Of a stretch of DNA of 64,000 nucleotides, positions 34,918 through 47,100 are shown one piece after another. A program made the translations under genes and the position numbers. Under the pieces are notes generated by a model, which had not been told where the DNA came from, did no database searches, and was given only the letters and a program-made list of their open reading frames with translations. How positions within the stretch are numbered: the first letter of the stretch is position 1; each line of letters starts with the position of its first letter. Origin of the DNA: Campanula takesimana (lineage: Eukaryota > Streptophyta > Magnoliopsida > Asterales > Campanulaceae); assembly GCA_026119855.1 (NCBI GenBank), contig JAOWBW010000025.1:1-64000 (forward strand). The letters run 5' to 3'.

Positions 34918-36330
34918 TCAGGGACTGAGACGATCGAACACGTTCGGATAAGGACCCGTCGAGCTTTCTCCCCTTTGATTCTCAGAGTTCGTTGCATCAG
35001 GCTGGGTGTTCCTTGAAGTTGAGCCCCGATCATTTCTGCGGCGTCCGGATCGATGACCGCTGCGTGGTTGACTCCCGCCAATCTGATTCTGGAAAACTGT
35101 CGGCCCTGTTATCTGGGAATAGTAATCCCCAGACAGAATTTCTGGACCTACGAGCTCCAGTACCAAAGCTGCAATGGTAGCGGTTTCTTCAGCAATTTGA
35201 GGGCCCAACCACTCAAGATATTCCAAAGTGGGTTCATAAAATGTGTCCCCTTCACCCCGGCGCCTGCCTCGACCGATGTGTGCACCATTCTGATACCAAA
35301 CCTCTTTGATCAAGTTGCATATGTTGGTACTCACCGGCAAATTATCTGTGATGGGAAGGTCAGAAAAGGGGATCCCTTGGACTTGTCCGAACTGGCGAGC
35401 CACCCGTTGGCCCAAGTAGAAAGTGGTGGAGCGAAGCCCAGCCAGCCAGATGAAGGAATGACCCGCACTCGTAATGAGATACCTGCTCAAACCCCAATGC
35501 GGAGGCACCCACGTGATGTCTGCCGATGTGATCCGCCAAAAGTGTCCAACCCACTCCTTGACGGTAGTGCAGTTTTGCCTGTATAAACCTCGCCTTGGAA
35601 GCATAGAAGGGGTATAGTCTGGATTCGACACCGGCCGAATGATCTTGAGATGCTCCTGAAGCCAGATCTGCAATAGAATGGGGCTGCCCGACGTGAAAGC
35701 ATCACCTCTGGGATAGTAGCCGTCCAGCCCATGCAAAGTCTCAGCCAAGAGGACAGTCATCACGTTGCCGGCACCACGCTTGCAAGAATCAACGATGTCC
35801 ACCATCCTTGAGTCGATGAAGCCATCGTAAGAAACGAAAAACATCTCTGCAAATAGGCACATAACCAAGGCAAAGTCCCTACGGTCGGAGTACACCGGGT
35901 TATGAGGGTCAGCCTCGCCAAAGAGTTCGGGGAAGCAAGTAATGTCAAGGTGGGTCCCATGAAGGAGAACCCTTGAGAAGTCAATATCAAAGCCGAAGGT
36001 TTCAATGAGCCACCGAGCAGGTGTCCTGCGGGAAGTGGGCACCATGGCCTCGCCGTAAATGGTATTGCCTGTAATGGCGCAGAATTCCTCAAAGGTGGGA
36101 CACAGTTCGTCTTGATTGAAATTGAACAAGTGGGTCCGGGTTGACCAGAAAACAGAAGCACCGCGGATCATCTCCCACTGAATGGGAAGCTTCCTCAGAG
36201 TAAAGAGCAACTTGAAATGATAGTTTTCTTCTAGCACCGCTCGTACATTATTTGGGTATGAATTCACCCAGCAGTCGAGTCCTACCCGGTATTCTTCGAT
36301 GTTAACCAGGGTTTGGCCAAGATTAGCCAT
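34918..36330 (-). CDS. Antisense accessory ORF of the Tat element (plant-mobile-domain/DUF7745-like)
   Basis: This is an uninterrupted 470-codon frame on the strand opposite to gag-pol. The first ATG is at 36330 (MANLGQTLVNIEEYRVG); in-frame codons upstream lack ATG. The N-terminal ~350 residues look globular, with FTLRKLPIQWEMIRGASVFW and LCPTFEEFCAITG, wording typical of the plant mobile domain/DUF7745 group. The last ~55 residues are Arg/Ser/Asn-rich and probably disordered, perhaps nucleic-acid binding. A minus-strand TATA box lies about 90 bp upstream. Extra sense or antisense ORFs are known in Tat elements, usually of unknown function. It is intact while gag and pol are broken. The domain call is from memory of motif style, not from a search. 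Confidence 0.75.
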   Translation of the reverse strand: MANLGQTLVNIEEYRVGLDCWVNSYPNNVRAVLEENYHFKLLFTLRKLPIQWEMIRGASVFWSTRTHLFNFNQDELCPTFEEFCAITGNTIYGEAMVPTSRRTPARWLIETFGFDIDFSRVLLHGTHLDITCFPELFGEADPHNPVYSDRRDFALVMCLFAEMFFVSYDGFIDSRMVDIVDSCKRGAGNVMTVLLAETLHGLDGYYPRGDAFTSGSPILLQIWLQEHLKIIRPVSNPDYTPSMLPRRGLYRQNCTTVKEWVGHFWRITSADITWVPPHWGLSRYLITSAGHSFIWLAGLRSTTFYLGQRVARQFGQVQGIPFSDLPITDNLPVSTNICNLIKEVWYQNGAHIGRGRRRGEGDTFYEPTLEYLEWLGPQIAEETATIAALVLELVGPEILSGDYYSQITGPTVFQNQIGGSQPRSGHRSGRRRNDRGSTSRNTQPDATNSENQRGESSTGPYPNVFDRLSP

Positions 36331-37010
36331 TTTAGAAGGGAAATGAGCTAAAGGATGCAAAGCAGGAAAGAAGGAGAAGTTGGTTGGTGTGAGAAATAAG
36401 AAGAGCTCCCCCTCCCCTTTTATAACCTCCCAAAAACTCGGCCTAAATCATCAGTATTCCAAAAGGGGTTGTCTCCCCGTCCCCCTAGCCAAAAGCAAGG
36501 TTCGAAAAGTCAAAAACCCAGCAGAAGGTGTCAGTCGTCCGTACGGCGGCTCTTAGAAAAGCTGACATTTTCCTTGTCCTCATCCCTAGGCATTGAACCT
36601 TGTCCCCTTTATCATGAATATAACCGCAGCCGCCCTCTGAAATCCGGGCTTGATTCAGTGTTGGTCATTAATCGCGAGTCGGTGTCATTTAAAAAAAAAA
36701 AAAAAAAAAAAAGAGTATCCGGAATTTCAGAATAAAAGAAAGATTGTGTTCGGTCAGAATAATCCAATTTTTATCTGTGTGAATCACATCTGCCACTGCA
36801 TGCAAAGCTAACTTGCAGATCAACGGACGAAGCCGATCCTGTTATCCCTCCCAATAGCAAAAAAGAATCAGTCGGGGTTAAAACAGCACCAGTGGATCAC
36901 ACAAAGCGGTGGTCTCTCGCTTAAAAAAGTACAAAAATCTCATCACACAGCAAAAACAAAGGCAGAAGAATCTGGACGGCGCAGAATGCAGCGTATCCTT
37001 GATTTTAGTT
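36331..37010. other. Upstream region of the antisense ORF
   Basis: Apart from the TATA box this holds a 21-base A-run (about 36691-36711) and no supported gene on either strand. Short ORFs here lack any recognisable motif. Confidence 0.5.
36414..36425 (-). promoter_or_regulatory. TATA box for the antisense ORF
   Basis: The minus strand reads TTATAAAAGGGG, with TATAAAAG 87-94 bp upstream of the ATG at 36330. A GA/CT-rich leader lies between. This is a good plant core-promoter spacing, inferred from sequence. Confidence 0.6.
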
Positions 37011-37059
37011 TGTGTACATAAATGGCTTCAGTTGTTTATTGCCCTCAGTTTTCTCGAAA

Positions 37060-37930
37060 GATCGGGATTACTTCCCCCGAACTGCGCAACGTCGTAGGTC
37101 CCCTTTTGAAAAGATATGTTGTTCCAGCTTGGTCTTCTCCGGCGCCCGAGATTACCTCCCCGAACTGCGCAACGTCGTACGTTCTCCCTTCATGATTTCC
37201 ATCCCTTTGCAAAGAGAGATCAAATCTCAATGCACCCTTTACTCGGATTGTACCTTGCGTCAACCCTTGAGTCGTGTTGGTCTTAAACCTTCTCTTAATT
37301 GTTCGAGTCGGTTCTAATCAGAACTACGACTCGACTTGATTCCCACGGCGGGATACGTAGGCAGTTCACAACGTTGGACTCAGTCGCCAATTCTCGCAAT
37401 TTGTTGGTCAAATACCAACCCCCCAGCAAAGAGACTTCGCTTCTCAATGCAACTCCCCAGCAATGCTATGTTGTTCCACCCCGAACTGCGCACTCGACGT
37501 CGTACGTTCCCCAGTTGAAGTTATGTTATTCCACCTTGGTCATCTCGGGGGCCCGAGTTGTACCTCCCCAGAACTACGCCGCGATTTGATTCCCGCAAGG
37601 GATACGTAGGCAGCTTACCTTGGTGAGCTCAGTCGCCCATTCTCATAACCATGTCTCAATGCCAACCCCCATCCCCAGCAAAGAGATATCGCATCTCAAT
37701 GCTACCCCCTGCTTTAAATTTTAATAAACCTGAACTACGTTTGGTCTGATTCTCGAGAGAGATACGTAGGTAAACCGGGAAACCGGAACCGACCATTGTC
37801 TGTGTTTGATTGATAGTTTGAGTTAGAACTACGGAGGCTTGATTCTCGAAAGAGATACGTAGGAAGTCCTACCTTGGACCCAGCCGTTACACCCTAGACG
37901 AGATCGAGTGTCTCTTAGTGAATCGTAGAA
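37060..37930 (+). ncRNA. Hairpin-rich 3' region of the gypsy element (GNRA-capped stem-loops)
   Basis: Four stem-loops share outer arms GAACTACG and ATACGTAGG. At 37321-37361 the inner stem is TCCC/GGGA; at 37571-37610 it is TCCC-GCAA-GGGA; at 37732-37770 it is TCTC-GAGA-GAGA; at 37826-37863 it is TCTC-GAAA-GAGA. A fifth is at 34713-34750 (CCTC-TAAA-GAGG). Degenerate relatives GAACTGCGCAACGTCGTA occur near 37079, 37160 and 37483. A second module, AAGAGA..TCTCAATGC, recurs near 37215, 37428 and 37688. The stems change by paired substitutions, which argues for an RNA structure in the genomic transcript. Its role is unknown. Confidence 0.6.
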
Positions 37931-37963
37931 TCCCCTTTAACCAGGAGATTCGACGAGGGGCTC

Positions 37964-40931
37964 TGTAGATACCCTGATCTCGCACCCCTAAAAACCCACC
38001 TTGAATCGGTCTAAACCCAAAATTGACCTAAAACCCTCGATTTGGCTGTGCGGGACTGCCGTGAGCCTTATCGGTGCATCGAATGGATAAACGGACTTCA
38101 ATTCATGATCAGAGCGAAAAAACGAGCAAACAGGCAAAAATTTCGTTTTTCGAGGTGCGGGACCGGAAACGGGGCCCGCAACCCCCGAACTGCTCGCTGT
38201 TATCCATTCTGTGCATTAAAAATATATTATTACCTTTCCTTGCTAATTGACATATTTCAGATATACCGGCGTGACCACAAAATTATTCCAAGCAACTTTC
38301 ATGTGGGCCCGCGGACAACCGGGACACCGGAGCGCGCACGACGGAGCGGAAAGCCGGAGCCGGAAAGATGGTTATCCAAATTGGAAAATATCTCAAAATA
38401 TCTTATCAACTGGTCAAGAAGAGAAAAAAATATATTATTGTCGTTCCTTGCTCATAAAAATATTTCAGATATACCGGCCTGACCAGAAAAAATATTCCGA
38501 GCAACTTTCATGTTGGACTCGCGGACAACCGGGACACCGGAGGCGCGCACAACGGAGCAGTTACGGAGCGAAAAGCCGGAGCCGGAAAGATGGTTATCCA
38601 AATTGGAAAATATCTCAAAATATCTTATCAATTGGTCAAGAAGAGGAAAAAATATATTATTGTCGTTCCTTGCTCATAAAAATATTTCAGATATACGGCC
38701 TGACCAGAAAAATATTCCGAGCAACTTTCATGTTGGACTCGCGGACAACCGGGACACGGGAGACGCGCACAACGGAGCAGTTGCGGAGCGGAAAGCCGGA
38801 ACAGAGATAAGGAAGATGACTTTAAGCCTTAGTCAAGAAGGATAGAGATGATGAATCCACCAATTTACAACCTCCCCCCTCCAAGTTACAACCAATTTAC
38901 CACCTCCCTCCTCCTATATACACCACTCTCATCCATTTCAAAAAAAGAGACACAAAAAAACAAAAAGAAAAAAAAAAACCCTACCATCCTCCACTCTCAT
39001 TCTCTCTCAACAAGAACACCACCACCACACCATCACCACACCACCACTCATACACCACCCCTACACCACCCATAAATCACCAAACAAACACAAAAAACAC
39101 ATCAAAGCCAAAACTTTGATCAAACACAAAGCAAAAAGAAAAGAAAAAGTCTTCCCTTGGTTGACAAAGGGAGCACCCATAATCTCAAAAGCTAGGTAAA
39201 ACTCTATGTAAACCTTGGCTCTTTAGATATGTAAGCAATATGGGAGTGGTTTGGAACCTAGTCAAATAATGACTAGGTTTCCTTCATCTTCCATGTTTTT
39301 TTTTAGCTTTGTAAAGCTTTGTTTATGTATATAAATGATGATCATGTGATGCTAATACTCAGTTTATTATGTTTATATATGTTCATAATAGTCATAATAT
39401 TCATATGCTTTAATTTGTGTATGAAAATCTTCATGTTTCTCTCAAAGGGCGTAAGCCCTCTTTGGCTTTCCTTCATGATCATGCATGTGAAAAATTATTT
39501 GTTGAGAAATAGCTCTTGGATAATGTTGTTAACATGTTAAATATCAAAGTCCTTGAGTTTCATGCCTTGGTTTGAAGATATAGTAGTGTTTTGAGGTCTA
39601 TAATCATGCCTCATATAATCAGTTTTTACTTTCTGTATAGAGTCTTGATTTTGATGAGCTTGTAAATCCATCTTAGAGTGGGTTTTCTGGTTTAGGTCAA
39701 AGAACAAAAGTTGTTCATAACATGTTTAAAATATATTATCCTAAAGTTTCATGTTCATATTCCATGCCTAGATCATATTTTCATGCATAAATTTGGGTCT
39801 CAGTGATTCTGAGTTGTTTATTCACTGTGGTACCTTTCTGTGTCTTGGGCTTCAAACTTGATGAAAAATAATTTTCTGGACAAATATAAAAACATGTATT
39901 TTTTCTAACGAACTCAGGATGATTATCATATTTTTATACATTTTTTTATCACTGGAAGTGCTCCTTTCAAACATATGTTTCAAACTCAAAAATTCAGATT
40001 CTGCACTTCCAGTTTCTGACATTGAAATGTCAGAAACCTTTTGAACCACTAAAACTCATCCTATGAACTCCAAATTTTGGTATCTCATTTGTTATGCGTG
40101 TTATTCAAACTTTTGTTCTTTGGGTTTTGTCAGATTCCCAAGCTATATGGTGAAAATTGTGATAAACATGCTAAGGTTTCTGTTTGCCTTTTCTGGGCTG
40201 AATTTTGTGATCAACTTTATTGCATGTGTTTGGGGCCTAAACTTGGTCCAAAAGTCTACAAAACTCCCTTGTGATCCCTAGTATTCATGGATTAACCCCC
40301 AATTTTTAGTTTTGGAATCGGATTGATTTTAGGACAGGTACGACGGCTCGGGGACGGAAAGTGTCACCGAAATCAACAAAAGCACCGTCGAGGATATTTA
40401 TTATTATTTGTGGGATTTGTCTCCCCTATTTTTTTTATATGTGTAATTGTGTAATCTCCCCTCCCTGGATGTATTATTGCTTGATATGATCAAAACCATT
40501 CTTGAAAACCAATCGGGGAATCCACTCAAACCGAGTTCCCGGTTGTGAATAAAATGAAACTTCCTAGAATAGGAAGACCTCATATAATTTCATCACCATT
40601 TTTTGGTAGGGCATAAAATCCAAATTAAAAGGCATAAAATTGAATATAAGTGGCACGCATATAGAGACCATCACGGCGAGAAGAGTGCCTAACCCCTTCT
40701 CTTCTCGTAACTTAGCCCCCGAACCCATTTTCTCAAAAAAGGTTTTTTCTTCATTTTCCTAAAATCAAAATGAGGTGGCGACTCTTGCAATCAAATCACA
40801 GCATCAAGAGGAAACCATTGTGTGAGAACCGAGCGCATTTCCAAAAGCGCATCAGCACGAGACGGGCGCGAACCGCTTTCACGGGCGGTCATTTCGCGGT
40901 GATCCGATCATCTCGGGCGCGGGCTCTCACA
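37964..40931 (+). repeat. 3' LTR of the gypsy element (2968 bp)
   Basis: It starts TGTAGATACCC after GACGAGGGGCTC (the probable PPT) and ends GCTCTCACA at 40931. It contains the same three tandem units as the 5' LTR. At 38912-38919 it reads CCTATATACA, where the 5' LTR has CCTATTTACA. Confidence 0.93.
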
Positions 40932-40935
40932 ACCC

Positions 40936-41035
40936 NNNNNNNNNNNNNNNNNNNNNNNNNNNNNNNNNNNNNNNNNNNNNNNNNNNNNNNNNNNNNNNNN
41001 NNNNNNNNNNNNNNNNNNNNNNNNNNNNNNNNNNN
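40936..41035. other. Assembly gap of 100 N
   Basis: Exactly 100 N, the usual placeholder for a gap of unknown size. It begins four bases into the right target-site duplication of the gypsy element and ends inside an intron of the MATH-domain gene. Confidence 0.98.
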
Positions 41036-41186
41036 ACCTATCACAATGAGTACGTCACCAACAGTTGACAAATCAACAGTGTAAATCATCGAAATTGAAG
41101 AGATCATGAAAATCAAAGGAACCAAGAAAAAGAGGGGAGGGAAAAAATTTAAGCTACTATTGGATGTCTTTGGCAAAGGAGCTCAC

Positions 41187-44100
41187 CTTCATACGGTTTT
41201 GAGGGCCTTTCTCATCCTTTGGGGGTAAAGGTTCCAAGGCCGCCCTCTCAAGTAATAGCAACACATCATCCACCAAAATGAATGTGTCGTTCTCCATTCT
41301 AACAATAGGAACTGGTAATTCTTCAACTTCAGTACTTTTTCCCTTAACCTTTATGATATTGGTCTGACCTTCAAGGGCTTTCATCCCACTGTACAAAGAA
41401 TCCATCACCAAAGTAGAAGTGACTTCTTTTTCTATGAAAAAGTGCTTGACAACAACCTTCAATATAGAATCTGAGTTCTCCTCGACATGCTGAGTCTAGC
41501 ATTTTGATCGATTCCCAACCAGAAAGCACAGAAGCTGAAACACATCTAAAAGTTAGCTTACCATAAACGAGACCAAGATAGACCCACTCTGACTTTTATA
41601 GTCAATTTAATTAAACTTTGACATAAATTAATGAAAATCTATCTATCGCATGCAAATATAAAAATTGTTATTGATTCACCATTACGAATACCAATAACAA
41701 TATTTAAAATTGCATAGGGATACTGTATATTCATAAAATTATGGTCAAAGTTCAATTAAGTTGACTATGAAGTCCAAGTGGGACTATCTTTCCGGGACAG
41801 AGGGAGCATATCTTATGAAATTCAATTCGGGCTAACACTTCCAATAAACTTGCGTTATATCACATTATGCAGTGGTCGTGTCAGATAGGCTTGCAGAAGA
41901 GTTGACTAAGAGAAAAGTACCAATAAGACCAACAAAATGACATTGTGATCATTGGAAAAGAAAAAAAAATCATTAAATGGTTTTACGAACCCAAGTAGTA
42001 GTATCTGTTGATTGTACTGGATTGGAAAAGAAACTGAATAGCCAAAATGAGATTGATATCAATAAGATAGTATGCATTTACCTAGACCATCTAGCTTTAT
42101 CTTCTAACAATTTTCCGAGCTTGCCTCTTCTCTCTTCCACGAAGCGGCGACAGACTTGTTCAACATTTGTCAAATATACCCGAACAAGTTCCCTCCTATA
42201 CTGACAGTCAAGGCAACGGAAGGGCCGATCTGCTCTCTCACTGCACAACCCAATTGGGATAATTTCAAGTCAGATTTCTGTGGTTAGATCAAGGTAAAGA
42301 TACAACATAGTCAATTAAGCTAGAATAACAATATCAATATAATCTAATTCCCTAATCACAAAAAGATACCCCTCAATTTATTCCTTAGGTGACCCATTTC
42401 ATTTTCGTCAGCCAAAGTTCTATACCTTTGACCCATGTCAAATTTGATGCCAAACATCAGACTGAATTTGCTTTAAAACACATCACCAAAAGGTAAACAT
42501 TCCTCTCTTTTTGGTAAAGTGAAGAGAAAGTGTACCTTTCTTCTTGGTATCTATATTAAGAGTAACCTATACAAAGGGAAAAATATCAATCTTTATGTAT
42601 CGTAACTGGACAACCATTGTCAGCACTCTTAGCATGAGACTCAAGAACCTCCTAAACCTCCTCAAATCGCATAGGCTTACAACCTTGAGAAGGAAAATGA
42701 ATTTTGTCATGGTTTGATGAGCTTGTTGTTATGAGCATCACTTTGATGACATTATGAGCCAATGATAATGATGATAATATTACTAAAACACTGTACCCTA
42801 AAACAAAGACAAAGCAAGGTTATGAGAAACTGTTTGATTATACTCTACAACAAATTTCTCATAACTGTGTTATATAAAAGTTAAAACAAAGGAGCTAAAG
42901 ATGAAAATGATTAAAAAAAAAATCAACTCAAACATGCTTCACAGAGAATTTGTGACATACACTAAGCAATAATTAAGGACCAGGTACCAACACAAAACAT
43001 CAACCAATCAAAACGCGTGTCACAAAACTTGGCCCATTAAAATGACCAAATCTTTAGAGACGAAAAAAGGAGCATGTCTTCATAAGCATAGGCAACCATC
43101 ATTTCCAACTAAACCAGAATATGAACAGACAGCATATAATTATTAGCCGTATACCTATACTGAAATGTAAAATGAGTACAGTGAATCTAAAGGCTGGTAG
43201 TAAAATAATATTGTCAACGGTTGACCATATGCAGTCGTCTAGACAACTCAAAGAGAAGGATTCCATTTCATAAATCGCCAACCCAATGGCTTGCCAGGGT
43301 AAGAGTAAAAGGTTAGTAGTTTTGTACATTGTTATCACCATCATATGCTAGTAACAGCATAATAAAAAGGGCAACAAAAATACTGCAATAACGAATGTAC
43401 TAATTTATGAACAAGCGATCCTACATAGAGAAGTGTTCTATGTCGATTCACAGTTGATTTTTAACTGGAAAATTTAGAAGGGGAAATTACCCAAATATCT
43501 CAATATTAGTATTTAATATACTCACCTCAAAATTATTAAAAACTAACGTGACAACCTTTTTCTGGGAAATTATTAGATAGATGGTGCGGCCAGAGAAGGT
43601 TAACTTACCAAATTGAATCTGAGCCTATGTGCAATTAATATTTTTTTAACTTTTAAATCAGTCGCAGTTTATGATATAGTCACCTAACATGATCGCACCA
43701 CTCGTTGACCATGAGTCCATAACTTAACTCAACAACCCTCTAACCAACTCAGGTCTTGTAGCAATCATCACCATCCACTCTTCCACATATCAGACACAAT
43801 GGTGCCAAAAACCTACCACCTTATACAGCATATACCAAAACACAGCCGACATAATTGAAATCACCAACCACCCTTATCAATAACCAAGATACAAACCCTT
43901 TTCCTGATAAAATATGTACTCATAAAAAACAAGAATCTTTAATCAAAAACAAACAAATAAAGAATCGTACCTTAGGCATCTACCAGAAGAAATTTGTCAA
44001 AATATACGTGTGTTTTATAGATTGAATGGCAAATACGATGTTCATAACAATTCAGTTAGATACAATAGGCAAACACCTATTGTATCCAACAGCAATGTTG

Positions 44101-47100
44101 AGACATTGATGTTAGATACAAAAAGGAGAGAGACAACTCAAACATCACTATTATGATCAGGAAGGAGGTGGTGTGGTTAGTTATAAGAGAATTAAGAGAC
44201 GAATAGAGAGTAGAAAAGAAAGTTGTTAAGACTGTATTATGTATGGCGGCTCAGCTACCACACAATGCATCAAAGACAGACAAGTGAAATCAAATGGGCT
44301 TTGGGCAGCTTCTTGAGGCAAAAAAGATAAAGGGCTAACATGGGTAGTCTAAAGAGATATCCATCCCAACCATCTATTACCCACTTCAAGGAAAAGAACG
44401 GTAGCCTATCAAGGGCAATAAGTGGTTACCAGGGACTGTGTGCTAATTTACTCCCTCCGTCCCAAAATGAATGTCCAAATTTCATTTAGGGGTTATTATT
44501 AAAAAAAAAAACTTGTATATACACACAACTAAATGGTCAATATGCATAAAAATTTGTGTCTTCCACCTTTCTAAACATTTAGTTTTGCAAGTATAAAATG
44601 ACAAATGCAAAAAACTGGTAAAAAAACATTAAGGGACAAAGGTTTTTACAAAAAAAGACATTCATTTTGAGACAAAAATTTATTGAAAATGGACATTCAT
44701 TTAGGGACGGAGGGGGTATTAAATAGTTGCTCGCCTTTATCAGGAAAAAACTACTGTAAGCATCATTCTGTTTGGGCTACAAGTGGGCGGTATCAATAAT
44801 GTCAATAGACAAATGAAAGGTGTTTGAATATTTTCTGTGTTTATTTGTGTGAGCGTGAGGGAAGGGACGGAGAGATAATAGTTGTTTTATAAAGAATCCG
44901 AGTAGACAGTATCAACGAAGCTTCAAAAGATAAACATAAACTACGAAAGCATACGCTATGAGAAAATTAGAAAATCTAAACCACTCGCCACTGCAACTGG
45001 TGGTTCATGCAAATCTAAATTAATTTCTGCTTTCCTCATTCATACCCTTGATCATTTCCTTTTGACAACAAAAGTTTTAACCACAAAGTAGATTCATAAA
45101 AACAAGGAAGCACAGTTTTCAAGAACACCACATGTCAAGCCATACGAGAAATCACACTGACAAAAAAGTTAAATAAGTAACAAGCAAAGACCTGATAACT
45201 TGGACTTGAGCTTTGATTATGAGAGTGTCAGCATCAACAAAACCATCTAATACTTTTGATAGCTCCATAAACTTTTTCCAACCCCAGTCATGCTCTTTCT
45301 TCCAGAAACGATGTAATGTATCTGCAAATTTGCATTTATCCATTAAATCATACTACCATTTGGAGAAAATGCGTCATCACAAAAGTAAAACCAATGTAAC
45401 CACTAACCAGAATATTTAGATTTCTTTGGATCTTTGTTCACAACAGCTATTGTGAACTGCGCAAAATGACTCCATCCTGTTTTAGAAAGGAAAAAAAAAA
45501 CACATCATGTTATCTTCAGGGAAAATAGAAAGCATTATCGTGGATCTGAACACGGATCTCCAATCATACCTGGATTAAGGTTATCATGATTAGCAACACA
45601 GAGAAACAAAGAGAGATGATTGCAAACATCACAGCCTTGAGGGTAGATCAAGATGTACCTGCAACAAATATTTGCATACAGCTCAATCAAGTAAAGATAT
45701 TTACTACTCCCTCCGTCCCAAAATGAATGACTGAATTTGCTCTTGATCAAGAGCAAATTCGGTTATTCATTTGGGACAGAGGTAGTAGTTAAAGAACAAC
45801 ATACCAGACCCAATAGCAAGTAGGACGAAATAACTGAGTAAGGAATCATCCATACCATTTATGTCCGCCGACCTCAAATTGATCACTACGAAGTTCTCTC
45901 TTGTTAATCTTCGAAAACTTCTCTATCTTCCACGTGTACTTTCCATACAACGCGGAAGGTTTTAGCCCTGCAAATTGATAAATAAGTAGTAAACACACAG
46001 AAAAAAGTAATATATGCACTACTATATTTTGAAAAACGTATAAGGGTGATTGGAATGATAGAAGTCTAATTGGAATTGAAGAAAATATGGTGTTGGAGAG
46101 GGTGGAGTGGAGGGGGGAAAATCCATGTCAATGATAGTGTTTGACCTTTTTAAATCTCTTCTTTTTTTTTTTTGTCATCTTTCAAAATGTTTTTACTCCT
46201 GTTTCTCTTGATTTTTCCTCACACATTTTTTTCTTCATTTACATATCTTCTTAGCTTTCCCATTTTTACCATCTATCCCCTTCTCATTGTTTTCTCACCT
46301 CTTCATTGGCAAGAACACAGGACAATCCATACTAGTTAACCCCAAATCATTTTGGGACTAAATATTTGTTGTTGTTGTTGTTGTTGTTGTTACTATAATA
46401 CCAATAATGAAATATATGCATAGCTTGTGACAAAAAGAAGTGAGAAGATTAAAAGCCATATGACCACCCCCACCAGATTAACTTTACATCGGTTCTTAGG
46501 TCAAAAGAAATTTTTGTGAGTGAGATGACGACCCCGTCAATATTAGCGTCATAAGCTCTGAGATTCCTACACGATTCAAATCTTTACTTCCGCTAAGAAA
46601 GCTTCTAGCTAAAATATATCCCTTGGGGCCTACAAACTTCAGCGGAGTGAGAACAAGTTGGAGGTGCATAGGTAGGTTAATATTCCACTCTCACTCAAAA
46701 GAAACAACAGAAAGAGAGTTCGCAACTTAATGCATAAACAGAAACGGAAAATTATAAATTTTGGAAAATGAACATGTGTTTAGCCCTAAAGGATCAGAGA
46801 TACTGTCAGGACAAGAATAATAGATGTCGCATCAATAGCTTGAGAAAGTATGGGGCTGTGTTTAAAGTTCAAATTTAGTTAGGGGATTTGTTTTTAACAA
46901 ACAAATTCAAGCATTGTACCAACAGATAATCTCAATAATGGTTAAACCATGTAAGGTAAGACATTTATATCTCTGTGAATATTGGTTATATAAATTGAGT
47001 GAACTTTGAATACAAAAGAGTCGAACAACTTCTAGAGATAAATTCTGTACATTACTGGGGAGGCTAAAAACGGTGAATAGGAAGAGCAATTCAGAACCAT

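Larger units (their letters stand above)
23581..40931 (+). mobile_element. Ty3/gypsy retrotransposon of Tat/Ogre type (17,351 bp)
   Basis: LTRs at 23581-26569 and 37964-40931 start TGTAGATACCC and end GGGCTCTCACA. The left flank ACCCC (23576-23580) matches ACCC at 40932-40935, after which the gap begins. The PBS is of tRNA-Arg type. Pol has the gypsy order PR, RT, RNase H, second RNase H, integrase, with no chromodomain. An antisense ORF lies between pol and the 3' LTR. A tRNA-Arg type PBS, dual RNase H and accessory ORFs are known marks of the Tat/Ogre clade. Gag and pol contain several stops and frameshifts, so this copy is defective. Confidence 0.93.

Noticed and set aside
40770..41176. 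ORFs crossing the N gap
   Set aside because: Translation through unknown bases; the LTR end and an intron lie on either side.
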